A DNA stretch of 64,000 nt, taken from the NCBI GenBank assembly GCA_963737405.1, contig CAVTSL010000006.1:62001-126000 (forward strand). Reading direction: 5' to 3'. This DNA is from JACCTU01 sp963737405. Its GTDB lineage: Bacteria > Actinomycetota > Thermoleophilia > Gaiellales > Gaiellaceae. Each line of letters starts with the position of its first letter. The stretch's first letter is position 1. Made by a program: the position numbers and the translations under genes. The notes under the pieces are model-generated. The model was not told where the DNA came from, ran no database searches, and saw only the letters and a program-made list of their open reading frames with translations. Positions 36,462 to 44,327 of this stretch are shown here, piece after piece.

Positions 36462-37948
36462 CCGCCGAACGCCTCCGAGTCGAACTTGAGGTACGGCTCG
36501 AGCCCGTGCAGCCCGCCCTCGCGCCCGAAGCCGGACTCCTTGTACCCGCCGAACGGCGACGTCGGGTCGAAGCGGTTGTACGTGTTCGCCCACACGACGC
36601 CGGCGCGGAGCTGCTGCGCCATCCAGAGGATGCGCGAGCCCTTCTCCGTCCAGACGCCGGCGCTCAGCCCGTACGGCGTGTTGTTCGCCTTCTCGACCGC
36701 CTCGTCGGGCGTGCGGAAGGTCAGGACCGAGAGCACCGGCCCGAAGATCTCCTCCTGCGCGATCCGATAGCTCTGCGCGACGTTCGTGAAGACCGTCGGC
36801 ACGAACCAGTAGCCCTTCTCCGGCAGGCGGCACGGCGGCTGGTAGATCTCCGCGCCCTCCTCCTTGCCCGCCTCGACGAGCTCCTCGATCTTCTCGAGCT
36901 GCATCTTCGAGTTGATCGCGCCGACGTCGGTGTTCTTGTCGAGCGGGTCGCCGACCCGGAGCGTCGAGAGGCGGCGCTTGAGCTTCTCGACGACGGGCTC
37001 GTAGATCGACTCCTGCACGAGCAGCCGCGAGCCCGCGCAGCAGACGTGGCCCTGGTTGAAGTAGATGCCGTTGACGATCCCCTCGACCGCCTGGTCGAGC
37101 GGCGCGTCGTCGAAGATGACGTTCGCGGCCTTCCCGCCGAGCTCGAGCGTGAGCTTCGTTCCGGTGCCGGCGAGCTCGCGCTGGATCGCCTTCCCCACGT
37201 CGGTCGAGCCCGTGAACGCGATCTTGTCGACGCCCGGGTGCTTGACGAGCGCCGCGCCCGTTCGTCCGTCGCCGGTGACGATGTTCACGACGCCCGGCGG
37301 CAGCTCCGCCTGGCGGAGCACGTCGCAGAAGAGGAGCGCGGTGAGCGGCGTCGTCTCCGCCGGCTTCAGCACCACCGTGTTCCCGCACGCGATCGCCGGC
37401 GCGATCTTCCACGCGAGCATCAGCAGCGGGAAGTTCCACGGGATGATCTGCCCCGCGACGCCGACCGGCTCCGGCTTGCGGTTCGGGAACGCGTACTCGA
37501 GCTTGTCCGCCCAGCCCGCGTAGTAGAAGAAGTGCGCCGCCGCGAGCGGCAGGTCCACGTCGCGCGACTCCTTGATCGGCTTGCCGCCGTTCAGCGACTC
37601 GAGGACCGCAAACTCGCGCGAGCGCTCCTGGAGGATGCGCGCGATCCGGTACAGGTACTTCGCGCGCTCCGACGGCGCGAGCTTCGCCCAGCCGTTCTCG
37701 TACGCCGCCCGCGCGGCCTGGACCGCGAGATCGACCTCTTCCTCCGTCGCCTCTCCGACCTCAGCGAGCGGCTCCTCCGTCGCGGGGTTGATCGTCGTGT
37801 AGGTCCCGCGCGGCTCGAGCCACTGCCCGCCGACGTAGAGGCCGTACCGATCCTCGAGCTCGACGATGTCGCGGGACTCGGGCGCCGGCGCGTACGTCCA
37901 GTCGGACGGAACGGGGGCGCGATCCGGCTTGCGCTCGAGGTCGCTCAC
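36458..37948 (-). CDS. Aldehyde dehydrogenase, full length
   Basis: 496 aa from GTG 37948 with GGAGG 8 bases before. Catalytic Cys in FNQGHVCCAGSRL, general-base Glu in LELGGKAANVIF, oxyanion Asn in IIPWNFPLL, NAD motif FTGSTDVGKAIQ and EEIFGPVLSV. So it is competent for NAD(P)-dependent aldehyde oxidation. Lying downstream of deoC, it could oxidise acetaldehyde released from deoxyribose 5-phosphate, which is inference. The following half-ALDH is probably its partner. Confidence 0.9.
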   Translation of the reverse strand: MSDLERKPDRAPVPSDWTYAPAPESRDIVELEDRYGLYVGGQWLEPRGTYTTINPATEEPLAEVGEATEEEVDLAVQAARAAYENGWAKLAPSERAKYLYRIARILQERSREFAVLESLNGGKPIKESRDVDLPLAAAHFFYYAGWADKLEYAFPNRKPEPVGVAGQIIPWNFPLLMLAWKIAPAIACGNTVVLKPAETTPLTALLFCDVLRQAELPPGVVNIVTGDGRTGAALVKHPGVDKIAFTGSTDVGKAIQRELAGTGTKLTLELGGKAANVIFDDAPLDQAVEGIVNGIYFNQGHVCCAGSRLLVQESIYEPVVEKLKRRLSTLRVGDPLDKNTDVGAINSKMQLEKIEELVEAGKEEGAEIYQPPCRLPEKGYWFVPTVFTNVAQSYRIAQEEIFGPVLSVLTFRTPDEAVEKANNTPYGLSAGVWTEKGSRILWMAQQLRAGVVWANTYNRFDPTSPFGGYKESGFGREGGLHGLEPYLKFDSEAFGG

Positions 37949-38008
37949 GAGCCGTGCCTCCGGGGGACGGGGCGGAAGCGGGCGGAGGGCCGTTCCCCAC
38001 CTCCCACC

Positions 38009-38078
38009 CCCCACCCTTCAATGGGTGGGGTGAAGCGTACGGGCGCGCGGTCGCGGGTTTTGTGCCGGGTTTGTGCCG
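38009..38078 (+). repeat. Composite intergenic element, copy A
   Basis: Hairpin CCCCACCC / GGGTGGGG with a 6-base loop at 38009-38030, then two GTGCCG boxes at 38062 and 38073, 11 bp apart. It lies between deoC and the ALDH gene, opposite to their direction. The same parts in the same order occur at 40029-40135 and, inverted, at 43448-43551. Confidence 0.6.
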
Positions 38079-38095
38079 ATCTGTTCACGGCCACC

Positions 38096-39034
38096 TCAGT
38101 CGAGGGTGAAGTAGTCGGGGCTCTGGTAGCGGCCCGTCTTCTCTTTGCGGATCTGCATCAGCACGTCGTTCAGGAGCGACGAGGCCCCGAAGCGATGGAG
38201 GTCCGGCGTCATCCAGTCCGGCCCGAGCGTCTCGTGCACGAGGACGAGATGCTGCACCGCCTGCTTGGCGTTCCGGATCCCGCCCGCGGGCTTGAAGCCC
38301 ACCAGGCGCCCGGTCTCGTCGTGCACGTCGCGGATCGCCTCGAGCATCACGAGCGCCACCGGCAGCGTCGCGGCCGGCGAGATCTTCCCGGTCGACGTCT
38401 TGATGAAGTCGGCGCCCGCGGCCATCGCGAGGAGCGATGCGCGGCGGACGTTGTCGTACGTTCCGAGCTCACCTGTTTCGAGGATCACCTTGAGGTGCGC
38501 CGGGCCGGACGCCTCCTTGATCCGCACGATCTCGTCGTAGACCTTGGCGTACCGGCCGGAGAGAAACGCGCTGCGGTCGATCACCATGTCGATCTCGTCC
38601 GCGCCGAGCTCGACGGCCGAGCGCACGTCGGCGAGCTTGATCTCGATCGGGTACTGCCCGGACGGGAAGCCTGACGCGACGGACGCGACCTTGACGCCGC
38701 TCCCTTCGAGCCTCTCCTTCGCGTACGGGACGAGGTTCGGGTACACGCAGATCGCCGCGACCGAAGGGATCGTGCGGTCGACGGGATCGGGGCGGATCGC
38801 CTTCGAGCAGAGCGCCGCGACCTTGCCCGGCGTGTCGGACCCTTCGAGCGTCGTCAGGTCCATCATCCGGATCGCGAGGTCGAGCGCGAACAGCTTCGCG
38901 TCGCGCTTGATCGAGCGCTTCGCAAGCGACGCGGCGCGCTCCTCGACGGCGACCTGGTCGATCGAGCCGATCCTGGGAAGACGCGGCTCCAGCGGGAGCT
39001 CGAAGCCCCGCGGCAGAGCGGGTGCCTGGGCCAT
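38096..39034 (-). CDS. deoC: Deoxyribose-phosphate aldolase
   Basis: 312 aa, longer than the E. coli type by an N-terminal extension of about 40 residues. Schiff-base Lys in AGADFIKTSTGK, proton-relay Asp in DEIDMVIDRS, second Lys in LVGFKPAGGIRN. Splits 2-deoxyribose 5-phosphate into glyceraldehyde 3-phosphate and acetaldehyde. ATG 39034 lies 6 bases after a TAGACT -10, so the mRNA is probably leaderless. Precedes the two ALDH genes. Confidence 0.93.
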   Translation of the reverse strand: MAQAPALPRGFELPLEPRLPRIGSIDQVAVEERAASLAKRSIKRDAKLFALDLAIRMMDLTTLEGSDTPGKVAALCSKAIRPDPVDRTIPSVAAICVYPNLVPYAKERLEGSGVKVASVASGFPSGQYPIEIKLADVRSAVELGADEIDMVIDRSAFLSGRYAKVYDEIVRIKEASGPAHLKVILETGELGTYDNVRRASLLAMAAGADFIKTSTGKISPAATLPVALVMLEAIRDVHDETGRLVGFKPAGGIRNAKQAVQHLVLVHETLGPDWMTPDLHRFGASSLLNDVLMQIRKEKTGRYQSPDYFTLD

Positions 39035-39217
39035 GAATCGAGTCTAGCTCCGCCGTCCGGGTCGACCGTCATCGTTCGCCCCGCGCATGCGGCCGAACCG
39101 ACGAGCGACCAAGCGGCGCCCTCGTCCGCGTCAGTGCCATCCGCGGGCGAAGCGGCCTCGGAGCTGCGCGCCGCGCCGCCGGGTCTAGCGACGCCCGCCG
39201 CGGGAACACCCTCGGGC

Positions 39218-40009
39218 GTGCAGGAGATCCGCGTCGCGAGCTGGACCGAGCTGAACGAGCGCCTGTTCGAGGATCTCTGGCGCGAGCAGCTCGGCCGGCA
39301 TCGCTCCAACGCGGCGTACCGCGGTCGCGCCTCGGCCGCCGAAGGGCTCGACACGAGCCTGCAACGGCTGGGTGGCGATCCGCAAGCGTTGGAGGAGCCG
39401 CTGCTGCGGAGCTTCCGCCGCTACGCGCGGCGTGGCGACGTGCCGTACGACTCGACGTGGAACTGGCTCGCGCTCGCGCGACACCACGGGCTGCCGACGC
39501 GTCTGCTGGACTGGACGCACTCGCCGTACGTCGCGCTGCACTTCGCGACGTCAGCGCTCGATCGGTACGACGAGGACGGCGTCGTCTGGACGCTCGACTA
39601 CGTCCGCGCACACGAGCTGCTGCCCGCGCCGCTCCAGGAGGTCGTCCGGGACGAAGGGGCGAACGTGTTCACCGCCGAGATGATCGACCGCGTGGCGCGA
39701 AGGCGCTCGGAGCTCGACCACCTCGCCGAGGACGACGACTTCGTGCTGTTCCTCGAGCCACCGTCGTTCGACGACCGGATCGTCAACCAGTACGCGCTCT
39801 TCTCGCTCATGTCGTCCGCCAGCGCATCGCTCGACCAGTGGTGCGAGCAGCACAGCGACCTCGTGCGGCGGATCGTCATTCCCGCCGAGCTCAAGTGGGA
39901 GGTGCGCGACAAGCTCGACCAGGCGAACCTGACCGAGCGCGTCCTCTTCCCGGGCCTCGACGGTCTCAGCCGGTGGCTGCGGCGGTACTACCTGCCGCGC
40001 GAGAGCTGA
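39218..40009 (+). CDS. FRG domain protein
   Basis: 263 aa from GTG 39218; a GTG at 39134 would add 28 low-complexity residues and is less likely. FRG core: AYRGRASA near the N-terminus, then LARHHGLPTRLLDWTHSPYVALHFA, a strongly conserved block, and NQYALFSLM later. FRG proteins are of unknown biochemical function and often found near mobile or defence genes. Here it is an isolated gene between housekeeping operons. GC is like its neighbours. Confidence 0.8.
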   Translation: MQEIRVASWTELNERLFEDLWREQLGRHRSNAAYRGRASAAEGLDTSLQRLGGDPQALEEPLLRSFRRYARRGDVPYDSTWNWLALARHHGLPTRLLDWTHSPYVALHFATSALDRYDEDGVVWTLDYVRAHELLPAPLQEVVRDEGANVFTAEMIDRVARRRSELDHLAEDDDFVLFLEPPSFDDRIVNQYALFSLMSSASASLDQWCEQHSDLVRRIVIPAELKWEVRDKLDQANLTERVLFPGLDGLSRWLRRYYLPRES

Positions 40010-40028
40010 CCCGAAGCGACATGCACAC

Positions 40029-40135
40029 CCCCACCCGGGTGGGGCAGGACTGGCGCCCTGCCACCCGCAAACCCGGGGACACCGTACGCGCCGGCGCGGC
40101 GTCGACCGTCGGGACGACGTGCCGATTCCGTGCCG
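40029..40135 (+). repeat. Composite intergenic element, copy B
   Basis: Loopless palindrome CCCCACCC-GGGTGGGG at 40029-40044 and two GTGCCG boxes at 40119 and 40130, 11 bp apart, between the convergent FRG and era genes. The hairpin is 19 bp after the FRG stop and may terminate transcription. Confidence 0.6.
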
Positions 40136-40141
40136 ATTCGT

Positions 40142-41002
40142 CTACAGGCCGAGCCGCTCGAGCATCGCCTCGTCTCGGCGCCAGCGGTCGCGCACCTTGA
40201 CGTGCAGGTCGAGGTACACGGGATGGCCGAGCCGCAGCTCGATCTCCGGACGGGCTCGGGCTCCGATCTCGCGGACCATCGTTCCTCCGCGGCCGACCAC
40301 GATCTGCTTCTGCGAGTCCGTCTCGACGTAGAGCGCCGCGCGCACGACCTTGTCGCCGAGCTCCTCGATCTCGACGCCGATCGCGTGCGGCAGCTCGTCC
40401 CTTGTCAGCTGGATCGCCTTCTCGCGGATCAGCTCGGCGAGCTCGAGCTCCAGGGGCAGGTTCGTCCGCTGATCGACCGGGAAGTACGCGGGCCCCTCGG
40501 GCAGGAGCTCGAACAGCTCGGCCCGGAGCTCGGGGATGCCGTCGCCGGTCTTCGCGCTGACCGGATGGAGCGCGTGGAACTCCCCGAGCTGCGACGCCGT
40601 CGCCATCTGCGTCGCGATGTGGCCGGGCTTCAGCCGGTCGACCTTGTTGAGCGCGATCACAACGGGGACGCCGAGCTTGAAGACGCGCCCGGCGATGAAC
40701 CGGTCGCCGGCGCCGATGCGCTCGCGCGCGGACAGCACGAAGAGCACGGCGTCGACGTCGGCGAACGACTCGTCAACGGTGCGCTGCATGCGCTCGGTCA
40801 TCGGGTCGAGCGGACGCTGAAAGCCGGGGAGGTCGACGAGGACGAGCTGCTGGTCGGGCTCGTTCGCGATCCCGAAGATGCGGTGGCGGGTCGTCTGCGG
40901 CTTGTCCGAGACGATCGCGACCTTGCCGCCCGCGAGCGCGTTCACGAGCGTCGACTTCCCGACGTTCGGGCGACCCGCGACAGCGACGAACCCGCTCTTC
41001 AC
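40142..41002 (-). CDS. era: GTPase Era
   Basis: 286 aa. GTPase motifs G1 GRPNVGKST, G2 TTRHRI, G3 DLPGF, G4 NKVD and G5 SAKTG, followed by the KH domain with IVVGRGGTMVREIG. It binds the 3' end of 16S rRNA for 30S maturation. Start overlaps the stop of cdd. Final gene of the phoH-ybeY-cdd-era block. Confidence 0.95.
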   Translation of the reverse strand: MKSGFVAVAGRPNVGKSTLVNALAGGKVAIVSDKPQTTRHRIFGIANEPDQQLVLVDLPGFQRPLDPMTERMQRTVDESFADVDAVLFVLSARERIGAGDRFIAGRVFKLGVPVVIALNKVDRLKPGHIATQMATASQLGEFHALHPVSAKTGDGIPELRAELFELLPEGPAYFPVDQRTNLPLELELAELIREKAIQLTRDELPHAIGVEIEELGDKVVRAALYVETDSQKQIVVGRGGTMVREIGARARPEIELRLGHPVYLDLHVKVRDRWRRDEAMLERLGL

Positions 41003-41364
41003 AGGTCGAAGGAATCAGGGAGGAGCTCGTCTGGCGTGTGCGTCACGATGTCGCCGTTCGCGCGGCGGTAGGTGACGCGGTCGAGCTTCCACTCGTGCAG
41101 CCATTGCCGACAACCGCCGCAGGGCGACGCGTTGATCGCGATCGCCTCGACATCGCCAGGACGCACACCGTCGGTCGCCGCACGCGAGAGGACGGTCCGT
41201 TCGGCGCAGATGCCGAGTGGATACGCCGCGTTCTCGACGTTGACGCCCTCGAACACGCGGCCGTCGCGCGTCACGATCGCGGCGCCCACATGGAAGTTCG
41301 AGTACGGCGCGTACGCGTTCGCGGCCACCGCGTCTGCCCGCGCGAGCAGCTCGTCGTCGGTCAT
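40999..41364 (-). CDS. cdd: Cytidine deaminase
   Basis: 121 aa, homotetrameric small type. NVENAAYPLGICAERTVL gives the Cys-Ala-Glu catalytic segment and SPCGGCRQWLHEW the other zinc cysteines. Converts cytidine and deoxycytidine to uridines for salvage. Start and stop overlap neighbours by 4 bases (ATGA). Confidence 0.95.
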   Translation of the reverse strand: MTDDELLARADAVAANAYAPYSNFHVGAAIVTRDGRVFEGVNVENAAYPLGICAERTVLSRAATDGVRPGDVEAIAINASPCGGCRQWLHEWKLDRVTYRRANGDIVTHTPDELLPDSFDL

Positions 41365-42089
41365 GCCCAGAACACCTGGAAGATGACGAGGGTCACGAGC
41401 GCGCCGAGCAGGCCTCCGAGGAAGACCTCGAAGAACGAATGGACGCCTGCCTCGATCCTGGTCTGAGCCACGAGCAAGGCCATGATGAAGGTCACGGTCG
41501 AGACGAGGAACCAGTAGCGCTCGTTTCCCAGCAGGTACGTGACCGCCATCCACCCGGCAAACGCGACGGCGGCGTGGCCCGACGGGAGCCCGCCACGGAG
41601 CGGCGTGCCGCGTCCGGTGTACGCCTTGGCGAAGATGACCGTGAAGATCGTCAGGACGAGCGCGATCAGCGTCAGCTCGAACGGCGCGTCTCGAAGTCCG
41701 TCGAGCAGTCGAAGGCTCGGATCGCGGATGCGGTCGACGAAGATGAGGTAGCCGACGGCGACGGCCGTCACGGTCGCGATCAGCACCGCGCCGGCTGCGA
41801 TGTCCTTCGCGAGCTTCGCCATCGGGTCGAACGACGTCGTCGCGACGTCGATCGCGCTCTCGATCGCCGTGTTGATCATCTCCGCGATCAGAACGAACGC
41901 GATCGCGAGCAGCAGCGCGACGAGCTCGATCTTGCGAACGCCCGTCACGAGCGCGGCGATCAGCACCGCGATCGCGAACAGGAAGTGGATCCGCATGTTC
42001 CGCTGCGTACGGAGCACGTGGATGATCCCCTGGAAGGCGTAGTTGAAGCTCTCGATGAGCGAGGGCGGACGGAGCCGTGGCGCGTTCAC
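41361..42089 (-). CDS. Fused DgkA-type lipid kinase and PAP2 phosphatase
   Basis: 242 aa from GTG 42089, which overlaps the ybeY stop (GTGA). Residues 8-120 resemble diacylglycerol or undecaprenol kinase (SFNYAFQGIIHVLRTQRNMRIH, FVLIAEMINTAIESAID, ending MAKLAKDIAAGAVL). The second half is PAP2-like: GGLPSGHAAVAFAGWMA gives the PSGH motif and QTRIEAGVHSFFEVFLGG the last His. Opposing kinase and phosphatase activities on a lipid carrier such as undecaprenyl phosphate in one protein are likely. Confidence 0.85.
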   Translation of the reverse strand: MNAPRLRPPSLIESFNYAFQGIIHVLRTQRNMRIHFLFAIAVLIAALVTGVRKIELVALLLAIAFVLIAEMINTAIESAIDVATTSFDPMAKLAKDIAAGAVLIATVTAVAVGYLIFVDRIRDPSLRLLDGLRDAPFELTLIALVLTIFTVIFAKAYTGRGTPLRGGLPSGHAAVAFAGWMAVTYLLGNERYWFLVSTVTFIMALLVAQTRIEAGVHSFFEVFLGGLLGALVTLVIFQVFWA

Positions 42090-42463
42090 TGGCGATGCAT
42101 TCGCTCTCGCGCCTCCATTTCCGGCCCGTGGTCGTGCCCGAGCAGGTGGAGCAGCGCGTGGACGAGCGGTTCGCGCCACTGCTCGCCGACGACGTCGGGG
42201 CAGACGATCGCGTCGCCGAGCTGCCGCGGAAGGCCGTCCGGCACCTCGTCGCGCGAGTCGATCGGGAACGCGAGCGCGTCGGTCGCCTCGTCGATGCCGA
42301 GGTGGTCTCGTTTGAGGCGCCGGATCTCGTCCGGCTCGACGAAGTGGATCCCGAGCTCGCCGTCCTCGACGCCCTCGGCGGCGAGCACGCTGCGAGCGAG
42401 CTCGATCGCACCGGCCTCGTCGACCTGGCGACCACTTCGGTTGTCGATCTCGACCGCGACCAT
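42086..42463 (-). CDS. ybeY: Endoribonuclease YbeY
   Basis: 125 aa. Zinc site HALLHLLGHDHGPE (H-x3-H-x5-H form), preceded by TDALAFPID. Acts in 16S rRNA 3'-end maturation and quality control, alongside Era. The ATG shares one base with the phoH stop (TGATG). Confidence 0.95.
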   Translation of the reverse strand: MVAVEIDNRSGRQVDEAGAIELARSVLAAEGVEDGELGIHFVEPDEIRRLKRDHLGIDEATDALAFPIDSRDEVPDGLPRQLGDAIVCPDVVGEQWREPLVHALLHLLGHDHGPEMEARERMHRQ

Positions 42464-43422
42464 CAACGACTGCGCTGAGTGCCCGTCTCCTCCGTGTGGC
42501 GCTTGTACGCCTCGACGATCCGCTGGACGAGCTTGTGGCGGACGACGTCCTTGTGCGTGAACTGGACGAAGCCGACGTCGTCGACGCTCTCGAGGATGCG
42601 CTGCACGTGGATCAGTCCGGACGCCTGCTCGCGGGGGAGGTCGATCTGCGTCACGTCGCCCGTCACGACCATCTTCGAGCCGAAGCCGAGGCGCGTGAGG
42701 AACATCTGCATCTGCTCGGGGCTCGTGTTCTGCGCCTCGTCGAGGATCACGAACGAGTCGTTGAGCGTCCGGCCGCGCATGAAGGCGAGCGGCGCGACCT
42801 CGATCGTCCCGCGTTCCATGTACGCGTTCAGCTTCTCGGGATCCATCGTGTCGTAGAGCGCGTCGAAGAGCGGGCGCATGTAGGGGTCGACCTTCGCGAG
42901 CATGTCGCCCGGGAGGAAGCCGAGGCGCTCGCCGGCCTCGACCGCCGGGCGGGTGAGGATGATCCGGCCGACCTGCCGCTCGGAGAGCGCCGCGACCGCG
43001 AGCGCGATCGCGAGGTAGGTCTTGCCCGTGCCCGCGGGGCCGATGCCGAAGCTGACGGTGCAGTCGCGGATCGCGTCGACGTACTGCTTTTGCGTCACCG
43101 TCTTCGGCGCGATCTTCTTCCCGCGGTGGCGCCAGACCACGTCGTCGAAGACGTCGCGGATGTCGGCCGCCTGGTCGAGGGCACCGAGAACCGCGTCGAC
43201 CGTCGAGGGGCCGATCTCGTGGCCTCCCTCGACGAGCTCGACGAGCTCGTCGACGACCGCGCGGGCTTCCGCGACCTTCTCGTCCTCGCCCTCGAGCGTC
43301 AGCTGGTTGCCGCGGAGCCGGATCGTGCAGCGCAGCCGGTCGCGGAGCGAGTCGAGCACGCCGTCGCCGACGCCTGCGAGCTCGGCTGCGACATCGTTCG
43401 AGATGGACAGGGTCTCCTGCAC
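42463..43422 (-). CDS. phoH: PhoH-family ATPase (YbeZ)
   Basis: 319 aa. An N-terminal KH-like domain (RLRCTIRLRGNQLTLEGEDE) precedes the PhoH ATPase: Walker A FGIGPAGTGKTYLA, GRIILTRPAVEAGERLGFLPGD, Walker B DSFVILDEAQNTSPEQ and MVVTGDVTQIDLP. Works with YbeY in RNA metabolism. GTG 43422 comes 6 bases after TACACT, so translation is probably leaderless. Preceded by the composite repeat copy C. Confidence 0.92.
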   Translation of the reverse strand: MQETLSISNDVAAELAGVGDGVLDSLRDRLRCTIRLRGNQLTLEGEDEKVAEARAVVDELVELVEGGHEIGPSTVDAVLGALDQAADIRDVFDDVVWRHRGKKIAPKTVTQKQYVDAIRDCTVSFGIGPAGTGKTYLAIALAVAALSERQVGRIILTRPAVEAGERLGFLPGDMLAKVDPYMRPLFDALYDTMDPEKLNAYMERGTIEVAPLAFMRGRTLNDSFVILDEAQNTSPEQMQMFLTRLGFGSKMVVTGDVTQIDLPREQASGLIHVQRILESVDDVGFVQFTHKDVVRHKLVQRIVEAYKRHTEETGTQRSR

Positions 43423-43447
43423 GTCTCAAGTGTAGGCGGGGACAAAT

Positions 43448-43551
43448 CGGCACAAACTCGGCACGAAGCCGTGACGGTTGCGTGCGTCGTTCGCGGGTAG
43501 CCTCGACGCCAGGGAGGCGGGTGGCCCACAACCCCACCCCGAGGGGTGGGG
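43448..43551 (-). repeat. Composite intergenic element, copy C
   Basis: On the minus strand: 9-bp hairpin CCCCACCCC-GA-GGGGTGGGG (43551-43532), then two GTGCCG boxes (43464-43459 and 43453-43448) 11 bp apart. It separates yqeY from phoH and is the only copy whose boxes point along the flanking genes, ending 26 bp from the phoH start codon. Confidence 0.6.
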
Positions 43552-43557
43552 AGAGGT

Positions 43558-44001
43558 TCAGGCCAGCTTTTCTCGGACGAGCTGGCTCACCGTCGAGCCG
43601 TCGGCACGGCCGGCGACCTGCGGCATGACGTCCGCCATCACCCGGCCGAGGTCTCGCATGCTCGTCGCGCCGACCTCGGCGATCACGTCGTCGACGATCT
43701 CCTCGATCTCCTCCTCGGAGAGCGGCGCGGGCATGAACTCCTCGAGGATCGCGAGCTCGCGCTCCTCCGCCGCGGCCTGCTCCTCGCGTCCGCCGGCGCG
43801 GAATGCCTCGGCCGCCTCGGTGCGGCGCTTGCGCTCGCGCTGGAGGACCTGCAGCTCCTCGTCGTTCTTGAGCGGCCGCTGCAGTTCCTTCTCGGCGCCG
43901 CGGAGCGCGCTCAGGATCAGGCGCAGCGTGTCGCGCCGCTCGGCATCCCGGGCGAGGGTCGCCTCCTTCAACTCGTCTTCGATCCGCGCGATCAAGCTCA
44001 C
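43558..44001 (-). CDS. YqeY / GatB-Yqey domain protein
   Basis: 147 aa. The helical YqeY domain is visible: LKEATLARDAERRDTLRLILSAL, ELQVLQRERKRRTEAAEAF and the tail TSMRDLGRVMADVMPQVAGRADGS. This domain resembles the tRNA-binding tail of GatB; the role of the free protein is unclear. Overlaps the HIT gene by 4 bases and ends next to a strong hairpin. Confidence 0.88.
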   Translation of the reverse strand: MSLIARIEDELKEATLARDAERRDTLRLILSALRGAEKELQRPLKNDEELQVLQRERKRRTEAAEAFRAGGREEQAAAEERELAILEEFMPAPLSEEEIEEIVDDVIAEVGATSMRDLGRVMADVMPQVAGRADGSTVSQLVREKLA

Positions 44002-44327
44002 AGATCTTCCCCCATCTGACGACCCCCGAGGATGTGCCAGTGCAGGTGGAAGACCGTCTGGCCGGCGCCGGGGCCGACGTTCACGATCACGCGGTAGTCC
44101 TCGAGACCGGCCTCGCGAGCCGTGTCCGCCACGAACTCGAGCAGCCGCTTCGCCTCGTCGGGCTCGAGCTCGTGGACATCGCGGAACGTGTCGATGTGCC
44201 GCTCGGGGATCACGAGGAGATGCGTCGGCGCCTTCGGCGCGATGTCGCGGATCGCGACGAACCCGTCGGCGCTGCGGACGTGGTCGCCCTCGCGGTACAG
44301 CCGGCAGAAGAGGCAGTCGTCAGGCAG
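43998..44327 (-). CDS. HIT family nucleotide hydrolase with apparent CTG start
   Basis: 109 aa if it starts at CTG 44327. The N-terminal sequence CLFCRLYREGDHV and AIRDIAPKAPTHLLVIPERHI is clearly part of the family, yet no ATG, GTG or TTG precedes it; GTG 44213 (a 71-residue form) would remove half the fold. GAGGGG lies 8 bases before the CTG and the codon overlaps the mtaB stop, which fits coupled initiation. Catalytic triad motif HLHWHILGG is intact. Hydrolyses nucleoside phosphoramidates or dinucleotides. Confidence 0.8.
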   Translation of the reverse strand: MPDDCLFCRLYREGDHVRSADGFVAIRDIAPKAPTHLLVIPERHIDTFRDVHELEPDEAKRLLEFVADTAREAGLEDYRVIVNVGPGAGQTVFHLHWHILGGRQMGEDL

